A DNA stretch of 64,000 nucleotides from Nitrosomonas marina. Its GTDB lineage: Bacteria > Pseudomonadota > Gammaproteobacteria > Burkholderiales > Nitrosomonadaceae. The notes under the pieces are model-generated. The model did not search any database, was not told the origin of the DNA, and worked only from the letters and a program-made list of their open reading frames with translations. Position 1 is the first letter of the stretch; every line of letters starts with the position of its first letter. This document shows, piece by piece, positions 43,191-52,946 of the stretch. The position numbers were made by a program, and so were the translations under genes. The DNA lies in contig NZ_FOCP01000019.1 in NCBI RefSeq assembly GCF_900110145.1, forward strand, positions 1 through 64,000, given 5' to 3'.

Positions 43191-46052
43191 ATGCAGATCG
43201 TCTCGGAAACCTCAACCCAACAGCCCATATCCCCAACCCATGCCATGACAGACATTCATACCGATCAGCAACGCTATTCACAGTACAGGATTATCCGCCG
43301 CAACGGCGCGGTCGTCGCGTTTGAACCAGTGAAAATTTCCGTCGCCATGACCAAGGCGTTCATCGCCGTTGATGGCGGGCAAGGTGCTGCATCGGTGCGT
43401 GTGCGCGAACTTGTCACACGCCTGACGCAGGACGTTGTCAACGCCCTGCTGCGCCGCAAACCCGAAAGCGGTACGTTTCATATCGAGGATATCCAGGACC
43501 AGGTCGAGCTTGCGCTGATGCGTTCCGGCGAGCATGATGTCGCGCGAGCCTACGTACTGTATCGTGAAGAACGCGCCCGCGAGCGCGCCCGCCTGAAAGA
43601 GAAAAATGCCGCCAAGGCCCAGCAGGAAACGCTGTATGTAACCGACAGGGGACAAAAAATACCACTGAACCTGGAACAGCTTACCGCGTTGATCGAATCA
43701 TCCTGCACCGGCCTTGGTGACGCGGTGAACCCTGCCCTGATACTCAAGGCCACCCTGCGTGAATTGTATGACGGCGTTACCCTTGAGGAAGTCAGAAAAT
43801 CCGCTATTATGTCGGCGCGCGTTCTGATTGAAAAAGAACCCGCCTATGGCTATGTGACAGCACGCCTGCTGCTCAACAGCATCCGCGCTGAAGTCCTCGG
43901 CGAAGAAGTGTCTCACGAAGCGATGCAGTCGCGATATGCAGAATATTTTCCTTCGTTTATCAAACAGGGCATTGAGGCCGGCCTGCTGGACGAGCGCCTG
44001 AACCAGTTCGATCTGTCGAAACTCTCCGATGCACTGCTGGCTGAACGTGACCTGCAGTTCGATTATCTCGGATTGCAAACGCTGTACGACCGTTATTTTC
44101 TACACATCCGCGAAAAACGCATCGAGCTGCCGCAGGCTTTTTTCATGCGCGTCGCCATGGGCCTCGCACTCAATGAAATCGACCGTGAAGCACGCGCCAT
44201 CGAGTTTTACCATGTACTGTCCAGCTTTGATTTCATGAGCTCGACACCGACCCTGTTCAATTCCGGCACCTGCCGCTCGCAACTGTCCTCGTGCTATCTC
44301 ACCACCGTATCCGACGATCTCGACGGTATTTATGAAGCGATCAAGGAGAACGCTTTGCTGGCCAAATACGCCGGCGGTCTCGGTAACGACTGGACGGCGG
44401 TGCGTGCCATGGGCGCCCGCATCAAAGGCACCAACGGTAAATCGCAGGGCGTGGTACCGTTCCTGAAAGTAGTGTCTGATACTGCGGTAGCCGTCAACCA
44501 GGGCGGTAAGCGCAAAGGAGCGGTCTGCGCCTACCTGGAATGCTGGCACCTGGATATCGAGGAATTTCTTGAGCTGCGAAAAAATACCGGCGACGACCGG
44601 CGCCGTACGCACGACATGAACACCGCCACATGGATTCCCGATCTGTTCATGAAACGTGTCATGGAAGGCAGTGATTGGACACTGTTCTCGCCTTCCGACG
44701 TGCCGGACCTGCATGAAAAATACGGCCGTGAGTTCGAGAGTGCTTATCTGGCATACGAAGAAAAAACACATCGCAACGAACTGGAGTTATACAAAAAAAT
44801 ACCGGCCGTACAACTATGGCGCAAAATGCTCAGCATGCTGTTTGAAACGGGCCATCCATGGATCACTTTCAAGGATCCGTGCAACATCCGCTCGCCGCAG
44901 AACCATGTCGGCGTGGTACACAGTTCGAACCTGTGCACGGAAATCACGCTCAATACCAATGATAGAGAAATTGCCGTATGCAATCTCGGTTCGGTCAACC
45001 TTGTTGCACATTTGAACAACGGCACGTTGGACGCAGACAAACTGAAACGCACCATCCGCACCGCGATGCGCATGCTGGACAACGTTGTCGACATTAACTT
45101 CTACGCTGTCCCCAAAGCCAGAAACGCCAATCTGCGCCATCGCCCCGTCGGCCTCGGCATTATGGGTTTTCAGGATTGTCTGCACCGCCTTGGCATTCCA
45201 TATGCCTCGGCTGAAGCTGTTGAATTCGCGGACCGTTCGATGGAAGCGGTCGCTTATGAAGCCTACTGGGCTTCGAGTGAACTGGCCAAAGAACGTGGAA
45301 GCTACAGCACTTTTAGAGGCAGCCTGTGGGACAGAGGCATCCTGCCGCACGAATCGCTCAAACTGCTGGAAGAAGAACGCGGCGGTTATGTCGAGACGGA
45401 CTTGACCACCACGCTGGACTGGGAAGCGTTACGCAAGCAGATCAAAAAACACGGCATGCGCAATTCCAACTGCCTGGCAATCGCACCCACCGCGACGATT
45501 TCTAATATTATCGGTGTTTCCGCCAGTATCGAGCCGACTTATCAGAACCTGTACGTCAAATCGAATCTGTCCGGCGAGTTCACCATCGCCAACAAATCGC
45601 TGGTCAATGAACTGAAGCAGCGCAACCTCTGGGATGAAGTGATGATCGCCGACCTCAAATATTTCGACGGCACCGTCAGCAAAATCGACCGTATACCGGA
45701 CGACATCCGCACTCAGTACGCCACCGCGTTTGAAATGGACCCGGCTTGGCTCATCGAAGCGGCTGCACGACGGCAGAAATGGATCGATCAGTCGCAATCA
45801 CTCAATATTTATATCGCTGGCGTATCGGGAAAGAAACTCGATGAAACTTACAAGCTGGCCTGGCTGCGCGGTCTGAAAACCACGTATTACCTGCGCTCAA
45901 TGGGTGCGACCGGTACCGAAAAATCGACTGTTCAGGCAGGTTCGCTCAACGCCGTGCCGGCGCATGGCGGCGTTTCCGGCGGCAACCCCGAAGCTGCGAC
46001 AGAAATCAAATACTGTGCGATTGACGACGAAAGCTGCGAATCCTGCCAATAG
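43191..46052 (+). CDS. nrdA: Class Ia ribonucleoside-diphosphate reductase, alpha subunit
   Basis: A 953-residue catalytic subunit that makes dNDPs from NDPs. An N-terminal ATP-cone (IIRRNGAVVAFEPVKISVAM and the following 90 residues) gives allosteric activity control. The barrel has the first active-site Cys in NSGTCRSQLSSCYL, the NLCTEI finger-loop Cys and the MRNSNCLAIAPTATIS region. The C-terminal tail ends in CESCQ, the swinging thiol pair that takes electrons from thioredoxin or glutaredoxin. It is longer than E. coli NrdA because of an extended N-terminal half. Followed by nrdB after 57 bp. Confidence 0.96.
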   Translation: MQIVSETSTQQPISPTHAMTDIHTDQQRYSQYRIIRRNGAVVAFEPVKISVAMTKAFIAVDGGQGAASVRVRELVTRLTQDVVNALLRRKPESGTFHIEDIQDQVELALMRSGEHDVARAYVLYREERARERARLKEKNAAKAQQETLYVTDRGQKIPLNLEQLTALIESSCTGLGDAVNPALILKATLRELYDGVTLEEVRKSAIMSARVLIEKEPAYGYVTARLLLNSIRAEVLGEEVSHEAMQSRYAEYFPSFIKQGIEAGLLDERLNQFDLSKLSDALLAERDLQFDYLGLQTLYDRYFLHIREKRIELPQAFFMRVAMGLALNEIDREARAIEFYHVLSSFDFMSSTPTLFNSGTCRSQLSSCYLTTVSDDLDGIYEAIKENALLAKYAGGLGNDWTAVRAMGARIKGTNGKSQGVVPFLKVVSDTAVAVNQGGKRKGAVCAYLECWHLDIEEFLELRKNTGDDRRRTHDMNTATWIPDLFMKRVMEGSDWTLFSPSDVPDLHEKYGREFESAYLAYEEKTHRNELELYKKIPAVQLWRKMLSMLFETGHPWITFKDPCNIRSPQNHVGVVHSSNLCTEITLNTNDREIAVCNLGSVNLVAHLNNGTLDADKLKRTIRTAMRMLDNVVDINFYAVPKARNANLRHRPVGLGIMGFQDCLHRLGIPYASAEAVEFADRSMEAVAYEAYWASSELAKERGSYSTFRGSLWDRGILPHESLKLLEEERGGYVETDLTTTLDWEALRKQIKKHGMRNSNCLAIAPTATISNIIGVSASIEPTYQNLYVKSNLSGEFTIANKSLVNELKQRNLWDEVMIADLKYFDGTVSKIDRIPDDIRTQYATAFEMDPAWLIEAAARRQKWIDQSQSLNIYIAGVSGKKLDETYKLAWLRGLKTTYYLRSMGATGTEKSTVQAGSLNAVPAHGGVSGGNPEAATEIKYCAIDDESCESCQ

Positions 46053-46109
46053 CACCCACTGAATGCAAACCACACCCGAATACGAAATTAATCTATAAGG
46101 AGTCAAAAC

Positions 46110-47303
46110 ATGCTGACATTTGAAGACGACCCAATCCAGCCTAAAAAGCCGGCAACCCCCATGAATCCCGCAAACACTGCGCACAACAGCTTCGAAACGC
46201 TGGAAGCACATGCGCACAAAGCCACCGGCAGCGAGACGGCAGACATCGACGAATCCGTCGAAGAACCGGCTGCGGGCAGCGCACAGCGCCGCGTCAAAGT
46301 AGAAGACAAGCGGATCATCAACTGCAGCGCCGATGTCAACCAGCTGGTACCGTTCAAATACAAATGGGCTTGGGACAAATATCTCGCCGCCTGCGCCAAT
46401 CACTGGATGCCGCAGGAAATCAACATGAGCCGCGATATCGCACTGTGGAGAGATCCCAACGGTCTGACCGAAGACGAGCGCCGCATTGTCAAGCGCAATC
46501 TGGGCTTTTTCGTTACGGCCGACTCACTCGCTGCCAATAACATCGTGCTCGGCACCTACCGCCATATTACCAACCCGGAATGCCGCCAGTATCTGCTGCG
46601 TCAGGCGTTCGAGGAAGCGATTCATACCCATGCATATCAGTATATCGTTGAATCACTGGGTCTGAACGAAGGCGAGATTTTCAATGCTTATCATGAAATT
46701 GGGTCGATCCGCGACAAGGATGAATTCCTGATTCCGTTCATCGACACGCTGACCGACCCGAACTTCAAAACAGGCACACCGGAAACCGATCAGCAACTGC
46801 TCAAAAGCCTGATTGTGTTTGCCTGCATCATGGAAGGAATGTTCTTCTATGTCGGCTTCACTCAGATTCTGGCGCTGGGCCGCCAGAACAAGATGACCGG
46901 GTCGGCAGAGCAGTACCAGTATATTCTGCGCGATGAATCAATGCACTGTAATTTCGGTATTGACGTCATCAACCAGATCAAAATGGAAAATCCGCAACTC
47001 TGGACCAAGGCATTTCGCGCGGAAGTGCACGAACTCATACGCAAGGCCGTCACTCTTGAATACCGCTACGCGGAAGACACCATGCCGCGCGGCGTACTCG
47101 GACTGAATGCGCCGATGTTCAAGGAATATCTGCGCTACATCGCCAACCGCCGCTGCCAGCAGATCGGCCTTGATGTGCTGTATCCTGAGGCGACCAACCC
47201 GTTCCCGTGGATGTCGGAAATGATCGACCTGAAAAAAGAGAAAAACTTCTTCGAAACCAGAGTGATCGAGTATCAGACCGGTGGCGCACTCTCCTGGGAC
47301 TGA
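46110..47303 (+). CDS. nrdB: Class Ia ribonucleoside-diphosphate reductase, beta subunit
   Basis: A 397-residue ferritin-fold radical subunit. Iron ligands appear in [14 protein letters not shown] (Glu, His), in the helix [14 protein letters not shown] and in [15 protein letters not shown] (Glu, His). The tyrosyl-radical position is probably the Tyr of HAYQYIVE. The first 70 residues are polar, low complexity and longer than in E. coli. AAGGAG precedes the ATG. Co-transcribed with nrdA. Confidence 0.95.
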   Translation: MLTFEDDPIQPKKPATPMNPANTAHNSFETLEAHAHKATGSETADIDESVEEPAAGSAQRRVKVEDKRIINCSADVNQLVPFKYKWAWDKYLAACANHWMPQEINMSRDIALWRDPNGLTEDERRIVKRNLGFFVTADSLAANNIVLGTYRHITNPECRQYLLRQAFEEAIHTHAYQYIVESLGLNEGEIFNAYHEIGSIRDKDEFLIPFIDTLTDPNFKTGTPETDQQLLKSLIVFACIMEGMFFYVGFTQILALGRQNKMTGSAEQYQYILRDESMHCNFGIDVINQIKMENPQLWTKAFRAEVHELIRKAVTLEYRYAEDTMPRGVLGLNAPMFKEYLRYIANRRCQQIGLDVLYPEATNPFPWMSEMIDLKKEKNFFETRVIEYQTGGALSWD

Positions 47304-47313
47304 TGAATGCTAT

Positions 47314-47413
47314 TGCGCTAGCAGTTTCGGCGTTAAAAATTGACTCAAAATGCTCATTTACTGTTTGTAAACTCCGCTTTCTCGTTAATTTTTGCCTTGA
47401 AACTGCTGCGCTC
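47314..47413. repeat. Intergenic inverted-repeat element between nrdB and fumC
   Basis: About 100 bp. The left part (GCGCTAGCAGTTTCGGCG then TTAAAAATTGAC) and right part (GTTAATTTTTGCC then TTGAAACTGCTGCGC) are imperfect reverse complements, with a smaller TTTAC/GTAAA hairpin in the centre. It would fold into one long cruciform and may also terminate nrdAB. The form suggests a dispersed repeat family; I see one copy here. Confidence 0.6.
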
Positions 47414-47474
47414 AAGACGCATTCAAACATTGGCCCAAGCAACCAGAAATTAAGAAACGTTAGAGGGGTACGCA

Positions 47475-48863
47475 ATGAACTACCGCGAAGAACGTGACGC
47501 CATGGGCGTCGTGCAAGTGCCCGAAACGGCTTTGTGGGGTGCGCAGACACAGCGCTCGCTGGATAATTTTAAAATCTCCGGCGAACAGATGCCGCCAGCA
47601 TTTATTCATGCGCTGGCGCAGGTCAAACGCGCCGCCGCTACCGTCAACCACGATCTCGGTTTACTAAACGCAGCTACAACAGCGGCAATTATCCAGGCCG
47701 CAGACGAAGTCATCGAAGGCAGGCATGACGACGAGTTTCCGCTGGTGATCTGGCAGACAGGGTCGGGCACGCAGACCAACATGAACATGAACGAAGTACT
47801 CGCCAACCGTGCGTCGGAACTGCTCGGCGGCGGACGCGGCAACGAACGCACGATTCATCCCAATGACGATGTCAACAAAGGCCAGTCGTCCAACGATGTG
47901 TTTCCGACTGCCATGCATGTGGCCGCGGTGCAGGGCATATATCACCAGCTGAAACCGGCAATCCGCCTGCTGCGCGATACGCTGGCGCAAAAAGCACAGG
48001 CATTTGCCGACATCGTCAAAATCGGCCGCACGCACCTGCAGGACGCCACACCGCTTACACTCGGCCAGGAATTTTCCGGCTATGTCTCGCAGCTCGATCA
48101 CGGCCTGAAACATGTCGAGGCCACCCTGCTGCATTTGTACGAACTGGCGCTCGGCGGCACCGCCGTCGGAACCGGACTGAACGCGCATCCCGAGTTCGCC
48201 ATACGCGTGGCTGCCGAAATCAGCGCCCAGACCCGGTTGCCGTTTGTCACCGCACCGAACAAATTCGAAGCGCTGGCCAGCAACGATGCGCTGGTGCATG
48301 CGCACGGCGCACTGAAAACGATCGCCGCGTCAATGATGAAAATCGCCAACGATATTCGCTGGCTGGCCTCGGGCCCGCGCTGCGGTATCGGAGAACTCAA
48401 AATACCGGAAAACGAACCCGGCAGCTCCATCATGCCCGGCAAAGTCAACCCGACACAGTCCGAGGCCATGACCATGCTGTGCTGCCAGGTGATGGGCAAC
48501 GATGTCGCCATCAACATGGGTGGCGCCATGGGCAATTTCGAGTTGAACGTAATGAAGCCGCTGATCATCCACAATTTCCTGCACAGCGTGCGCCTGCTTG
48601 CCGACGGCATCACCAGCTTCAACGACCATTGCGCCGCCGGTATCGAAGCCAATCTCGACCGGATCGATTTACTGATGCACAACTCGCTGATGCTCGTCAC
48701 CGCACTGAATCTGCATATCGGCTACGACAGGGCCGCTGAAATCGCCAAAAAGGCGCACCGCGAAGGCACCACACTCAAAGCAGCAGCGATCGCCACTGGT
48801 TATGTCACCGCCGAACAGTTCGACGCCTGGGTCGACCCGCTCAAAATGGTCGGAAAAGCGTAA
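47475..48863 (+). CDS. fumC: Class II fumarate hydratase
   Basis: A 462-residue iron-independent fumarase of the TCA cycle. Diagnostic segments are [16 protein letters not shown], the [20 protein letters not shown] active-site region, [17 protein letters not shown] and the superfamily signature [13 protein letters not shown]. Normal length. It follows the nrdB gene and the inverted-repeat element on the same strand, but a shared transcript is doubtful. Confidence 0.95.
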   Translation: MNYREERDAMGVVQVPETALWGAQTQRSLDNFKISGEQMPPAFIHALAQVKRAAATVNHDLGLLNAATTAAIIQAADEVIEGRHDDEFPLVIWQTGSGTQTNMNMNEVLANRASELLGGGRGNERTIHPNDDVNKGQSSNDVFPTAMHVAAVQGIYHQLKPAIRLLRDTLAQKAQAFADIVKIGRTHLQDATPLTLGQEFSGYVSQLDHGLKHVEATLLHLYELALGGTAVGTGLNAHPEFAIRVAAEISAQTRLPFVTAPNKFEALASNDALVHAHGALKTIAASMMKIANDIRWLASGPRCGIGELKIPENEPGSSIMPGKVNPTQSEAMTMLCCQVMGNDVAINMGGAMGNFELNVMKPLIIHNFLHSVRLLADGITSFNDHCAAGIEANLDRIDLLMHNSLMLVTALNLHIGYDRAAEIAKKAHREGTTLKAAAIATGYVTAEQFDAWVDPLKMVGKA

Positions 48864-48988
48864 CAAGGCCATGAACACGAGAACCAACATGCAGATTTAC
48901 CAGACAAAAATACAATGGTAATCAAACCGTCACACTTGAGATATACACTTGCACTGTCAACAAAATGTCATGAAATAAGGAGAACAAC

Positions 48989-49252
48989 ATGTTTTGTTAC
49001 ATCAAGGAATGGCCCAACAAAATGGCCTCGCTGATCACCGCCGACGGCATCGTGCTGTGCACCTGCCAGAACACCGACGAAGCGCAACAAATCTGGCGCG
49101 ACTGGAAACAGCAGCATCTGAAGTCAACAACTTCGGCTGCAACCGAAACCGAAATAGAAATCCAGTCCTATTCGCCAACGGTAGCAGACTGGCTGAAAAC
49201 AGTTGTAGCGGGTTTTTATGCGCGTACGGAGAAGAAAGTGGTGAATGGGTGA
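48989..49252 (+). CDS. Small hypothetical protein
   Basis: An 87-residue soluble protein starting MFCYIKEWPNKMASLITADG. A perfect AAGGAG site seven bases before the ATG makes it very likely to be translated. The N-terminal half looks like a small beta sheet (ASLITADGIVLCTC) and the C-terminal half is helical (TVADWLKTVVAGFYARTEKK). Not recognised. It lies just left of the integron cassette boundary and could be core genome. Confidence 0.7.
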   Translation: MFCYIKEWPNKMASLITADGIVLCTCQNTDEAQQIWRDWKQQHLKSTTSAATETEIEIQSYSPTVADWLKTVVAGFYARTEKKVVNG

Positions 49253-49404
49253 TTTTGTGATATTTCTTTAGAAAATTTGCTAGTGTTTGGGTTAGGTTCC
49301 ATTACTTAGCCAACCAGACTTTCAATCTAGTTCTATTAATCAGCCTAAATTTTCTCTTCTGAATTGTTGAAAAGATTATTGGACAAAATGTCGCATATAT
49401 TAAG

Positions 49405-51866
49405 TTATGTGCCTGTTGGGCGATGGTGCGAACTCAATGCCTAGCGATTGGGGAGGGACGGCTAAATAATGCTCGAAAGAATCTACCGGGTTAAGGGAAT
49501 CGGCCTACTTCATGATGCGGATGGCAGGCCGCACTCCCTAAAGAAGGCAACTCTTGTATACGCCGATAACGGAGTTGGCAAATCTACTCTTGCATCCATC
49601 TTTCGGTCTTGCGCTTCTAATGACCCAGAATTGATACGTCGCCGAAAAACGATAGATGGCAACTGTCCACCCGAAGTTCTGCTTCAATTCTCGAATGGGC
49701 AGCAGTCCTCGTTCGCAAAAGAAAATTGGAACAACTCACATCCGGAACTGTTGGTATTCGATGCGGATTTTGTGGAGAAAAACGTATATGCCGGTGGTCA
49801 AGTAAGTACAGATCAGCGGAAAAACCTTCTCCAATTCGCATTGGGCAGTAGCGCGGTGAACGCTCAACGTGAGTATGACCAGGCGGACACAGCTGCTCTA
49901 GCAGCGTCGCAGTTGGTAAGAGATCTTACTAATCAGCTAACGGGGTTTCATCAGGGAGTATCACTTCAACAGTTTCGCGATCTTGCGGAAGTGTCGGATG
50001 CTGACAACCAGATCGCAGCGTTACACGAACTGGCTGTCGAAGCTCAAAACATAGGCTTAATTCAGGCGAAGGCATTGCCTAAGAAACTGGACGAGCCTGC
50101 CTTTGACGTTACTCACATCTTTCGCATCCTTGAAAGCTCGCTGGCCGATATTGACCTGGCCGCAGAGCAACGAGTGAAGCAACACTTGGACTCTCACGCG
50201 AAGCCGAATCTCGAAAGATGGATCAGTGATGGCCATGCTTACGGAGAGACTGAAAGTTGCCCATATTGCAATCAGCCGCTCCAAGGGGTCGAGCTCATAC
50301 AAGCCTATCGCAGCTATTTCAATAAGGACTACAACGAACTGAAGGCTTCTGTAGCTGATCTGGCCCGGCTTATATCAAATGTTGCACCTGAAGCGATTGT
50401 CGAGAGATTGCAGGCAAGTTTTGCCACGGCCAGCGCGACCATCGACGGTTGGCAAGAGCATGTTGAGATACCCCCTCCGGAATTTGATTGTGAGGCCGCC
50501 AACGAAAAGTTGGCTGTGATAAGAGAACGACTCGAAGCTCTAAGACTCGCTAAAGAAGCCAATCTGCTTGAAACCGTAGGTTCCGATGACGCGAAGAACG
50601 AACTGCTTGGAATCTGGAGTGAAATCGCCGGCATCATAAAATCTTGTAACGACGGTATAGACAATGCGGTCAACCTGATCACGGCCTACAAGGCGAGCTT
50701 GGCTGCAGTGAATCTGGATGGTTTGCGTCAGGCCATTAACGGTTTGGAGATGGCGAAGACTCGACATCGGCAGGATGTTCTTGATCTGTTCTCACAACTT
50801 GATGCGGCGTTAGCGCAGGAAGTCGCTACAAAGGCCGAGAAACAGACTAAAAAGGATGCGTTGAACGGGATCATGCAGACAACGCTAGAGCGCTACAAAG
50901 GCAGGATAAATCGTCTGCTCAGTGCATTTGGTGCGCAATTTTCAATCCCAAACATAGATTTCAATTACAAGGGAGGATTGCGGAGCAATTACAACCTGCA
51001 CATGCGAGGTGCAAATATTGAGTTGACCGGAGGCATACCAGACTTCAAGACCTCACTAAGTGAAAGCGACAAGCGTACATTGGCTTTTGCATTTTTCGTC
51101 GCGTCTGTCGAGTCCGATGCGGATTTGGCAAATAGAGTCGTCGTCATTGACGATCCTATGTGCAGCCTTGACCTAAATCGAAAGCAGCAAACTCGGTTGA
51201 TCTTGAAGCGAGTTCATGACGCCTGCGAGCAACTAATCGTGTTGGTTCACGATATTCATTTCATGAGGGGTCTACGGAATGAAATTTTGCGCACCAGCCC
51301 ACCCCAAGAAATTGCGTGTGTGAAATTAAAAACAGTCGCAAACCGTTATAGCAATTTTGATGAGATAGACATCGATAAGGAGTGCGAAAGCGCGTATTTC
51401 AAATGCCATAGAGTGCTGGGGGAGTATTTGAACGGAGCGGCACAGAGCAGCATGGAAGTGGCTAGATCGATCCGACCCATGCTTGAAGGGTACCTGCACC
51501 GGAGATTTCCGGGCTTGATAAATGGCGGTTTGCTTTTCGGGCAGGTCATCGATGCAATCAAAAATGCCCCACAAGGCAGTCCACTTATTCATGCTCAGAA
51601 CATCACCGATGAATTGACGGGTATCAATAGTTATGCCGGCCAGTTCCACCACGACACCAATCCATCCGCCGATCAAGTACAGATCATAGATGGTGAATTA
51701 AGACAATTCGTTGAGCGAGCGATCAATGTTGTTCATGCTGGAATGGCCTAGTGGTTCAGAGGGTGGCGTGCAGGCACATAACAATGCGATCAACTCGGAC
51801 GCTTGACCGCTTCCTCCCTGCGCTGCCGCTCCGGTCGCTCGCCGTCAAGCGCCGGTTATCGCGCCG
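49405..51866 (+). mobile_element. Complete integron gene cassette with defence-type ATPase
   Basis: The cassette starts at TTATGTGCCTG (49405, after G49404) and ends at G51866, the cut point inside its attC. The first 11 bases of the cassette plus the preceding G are exactly complementary to CAGGCACATAAC at 51771-51782, which is what a cassette must show, because its own start pairs with its attC R'' box in the circular form. It carries one gene, whose stop is 24 bp before the attC. At about 2.46 kb it is large for a cassette. No integrase gene is in the window and no attC is recognisable to the left, so this may be a secondary-site insertion or a decayed array. Confidence 0.85.
49469..51751 (+). 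CDS. RloC/PrrC-like AAA_13 zinc-hook ATPase
   Basis: A 760-residue SMC-like ATPase of the AAA_13 type (family of PrrC and RloC, phage-responsive anticodon nucleases). Walker A is YADNGVGKSTLA (residues 31-42) and Walker B VVVIDDPMCSLDLNR is in the last third. The central coiled coil carries a CxxC zinc hook, ESCPYCNQPL (Cys264, Cys267), as in RloC. The Ser-rich signature is FKTSLSESDKRTLAFAFF. The C-terminal part ends near SYAGQFHHDTNPSADQ. I cannot place the Arg-Glu-His nuclease triad with confidence, so RNase activity is not claimed. GGGAGGG lies 13 bases upstream of the ATG. It is the sole gene of an integron cassette; a role in phage defence is inferred. Confidence 0.85.
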   Translation: MLERIYRVKGIGLLHDADGRPHSLKKATLVYADNGVGKSTLASIFRSCASNDPELIRRRKTIDGNCPPEVLLQFSNGQQSSFAKENWNNSHPELLVFDADFVEKNVYAGGQVSTDQRKNLLQFALGSSAVNAQREYDQADTAALAASQLVRDLTNQLTGFHQGVSLQQFRDLAEVSDADNQIAALHELAVEAQNIGLIQAKALPKKLDEPAFDVTHIFRILESSLADIDLAAEQRVKQHLDSHAKPNLERWISDGHAYGETESCPYCNQPLQGVELIQAYRSYFNKDYNELKASVADLARLISNVAPEAIVERLQASFATASATIDGWQEHVEIPPPEFDCEAANEKLAVIRERLEALRLAKEANLLETVGSDDAKNELLGIWSEIAGIIKSCNDGIDNAVNLITAYKASLAAVNLDGLRQAINGLEMAKTRHRQDVLDLFSQLDAALAQEVATKAEKQTKKDALNGIMQTTLERYKGRINRLLSAFGAQFSIPNIDFNYKGGLRSNYNLHMRGANIELTGGIPDFKTSLSESDKRTLAFAFFVASVESDADLANRVVVIDDPMCSLDLNRKQQTRLILKRVHDACEQLIVLVHDIHFMRGLRNEILRTSPPQEIACVKLKTVANRYSNFDEIDIDKECESAYFKCHRVLGEYLNGAAQSSMEVARSIRPMLEGYLHRRFPGLINGGLLFGQVIDAIKNAPQGSPLIHAQNITDELTGINSYAGQFHHDTNPSADQVQIIDGELRQFVERAINVVHAGMA

Positions 51867-51872
51867 TTGGGT
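51776..51872 (+). other. attC site of the integron cassette
   Basis: 97 bp. R'' is ACATAAC (51776-51782) and R' is GTTGGGT (51866-51872, matching GTTRRRY). The arms GCGATCAACTCGGACGCTTG (starting 51786) and GTCAAGCGCCGGTTATCGC (51844-51862) pair perfectly except for three extra bases on the left arm (C, T, A). These are the extrahelical bases that set strand choice by the integrase. The central spacers AAT and GGC are unpaired, as expected. A 36-base GC-rich variable loop joins the arms. Confidence 0.93.
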
Positions 51873-51887
51873 GTTTTGGAGAATTCG

Positions 51888-52330
51888 TTGAGCAAGAGTA
51901 TTTTCCTAAGCCACACGCATGCGGATAAAGCGTTCGTTCGTAAGTTGGCAGCTGATCTTGAGGCGCACGGCGTTCGGTATTGGCTAGATGAGGCTGAAAT
52001 TAAGGTAGGCCAATCTCTCATTAAAAAAATCCGCCAAGGTTTGGACGGCGTAGATTTTGTCGCCGCAATCCTTTCTCCCGACTCGATTGCATCGCCATGG
52101 GTTCAGCGAGAGCTGGATGTCGCGATGAATCAGGAAATTTCGGGTCGCCAAGTTAAGGTGCTTCCAATACTGTATCGCCCGTGTGAACTGCCTGCTTTCT
52201 ACTGGGCAAATTTTATGCGGATTTTACGGACGAGCAAAACTATCCAGCGGCACTCAAGCACTTGATCGAAAGCACGGTAGGTTGGGGTAAGCTTTGCGCA
52301 CCCCAACGTTTATCTGACAGACAACGTTAA
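51888..52330 (+). pseudogene. TIR-domain protein, frameshifted
   Basis: A TTG start (51888) six bases after GGAG begins SKSIFLSHTHADKAFVRKLA, then YWLDEAEIKVGQSLIKKI (the TIR catalytic-Glu region) and SPWVQRELDVAM. This is a TIR_2 domain of the kind that cleaves NAD+ or makes cyclic ADP-ribose signals in anti-phage systems. After ELPAF (about 52200) the frame is lost: the zero frame stops at 52265, while the frame entered by adding one base reads LGKFYADFTDEQNYPAALKH, the expected C terminus, to a stop at 52330. The gene therefore lacks one base (or has gained two). It begins exactly at the attC cut, so it was probably the next cassette. The REP hairpin lies in its last codons. Confidence 0.8.
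52271..52307 (+). repeat. REP hairpin, left flank of transposase
   Basis: AGCACGGTAG followed by a stem GTTGGGGT/ACCCCAAC (52281-52288, 52300-52307) around 11 bases. The GTAG just before the stem is the typical head of REP sequences recognised by REP-associated tyrosine transposases. It is the mirror image of the copy at 52947-52982. Confidence 0.85.
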
Positions 52331-52405
52331 TCGGACTATAACGATGCCAAAATTTGCTTGTTATAATTCTTCTACTTGGTCAATCCGGGACGGTTATCTG
52401 TTGCG

Positions 52406-52936
52406 ATGCGTTACCGACGTGCGAATGTAAAAGGCGGTACCTATTTTTTTACAGTGAACCTTGCTGAGCGACACTTATGTCTATTGACGAAATATGTTGA
52501 TGCGCTTCGGGAAGCGGTCAGATCAGTCAAGCAACGACATCCGTTTTATATTGATGCCTTTGTCGTATTGCCCGACCATTTGCACGCAATCTGGACGCTG
52601 CCGGAACAGGATGCAGATTTCGCGACGCGGTGGATGCTGATCAAGGCGCAATTTTCACGCCGCATGCCCAAAAACGAGCATCGCAGCACAAGCAGAAAAA
52701 AGAAAGGCGAACGCGGCATTTGGCAACGGCGGTATTGGGAACATATGATCCGCAACGATAACGACTACGCGCGGCATGTGGATTACATTCATTTCAATCC
52801 GGTGAAACACGGTTATGTCGATCACGCCGTGGATGGGGCCTGGTCAAGTATTCATCGATACATTGCAGCAGGTGTCATTTTGCCCGATTGGGGGTGGAGT
52901 GATGAAACGAAGACAGGCGAGTACGGCGAGCGATGA
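52406..52936 (+). CDS. REP-associated tyrosine transposase (RAYT)
   Basis: A 176-residue Y1 transposase-like protein. Start ATG 52406 (MRYRRANVKGGTYFFTVNL) is the standard N terminus of the family; an upstream TTG frame is less likely. The HUH motif is in VLPDHLHAIWTLP and the catalytic Tyr region is DNDYARHVDYIHFNPVKHG, with GIWQRRYWEH before it. These proteins nick single-stranded REP DNA and spread REP elements. Inverted REP hairpins on both sides make a complete REP-transposase unit, placed at the end of the TIR gene. Confidence 0.93.
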   Translation: MRYRRANVKGGTYFFTVNLAERHLCLLTKYVDALREAVRSVKQRHPFYIDAFVVLPDHLHAIWTLPEQDADFATRWMLIKAQFSRRMPKNEHRSTSRKKKGERGIWQRRYWEHMIRNDNDYARHVDYIHFNPVKHGYVDHAVDGAWSSIHRYIAAGVILPDWGWSDETKTGEYGER

Positions 52937-52946
52937 GAAGCAGCAT

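Noticed and set aside
49253..49404. A second attC just left of the cassette
   Set aside because: No complementary arms or RYYYAAC box could be matched before G49404; only the cut-point base is consistent.
52300..52307. ACCCCAAC as the R'' box of the TIR cassette's own attC
   Set aside because: It has one C too many for the complement of GTTGGGT and is fully explained as the arm of the REP hairpin.
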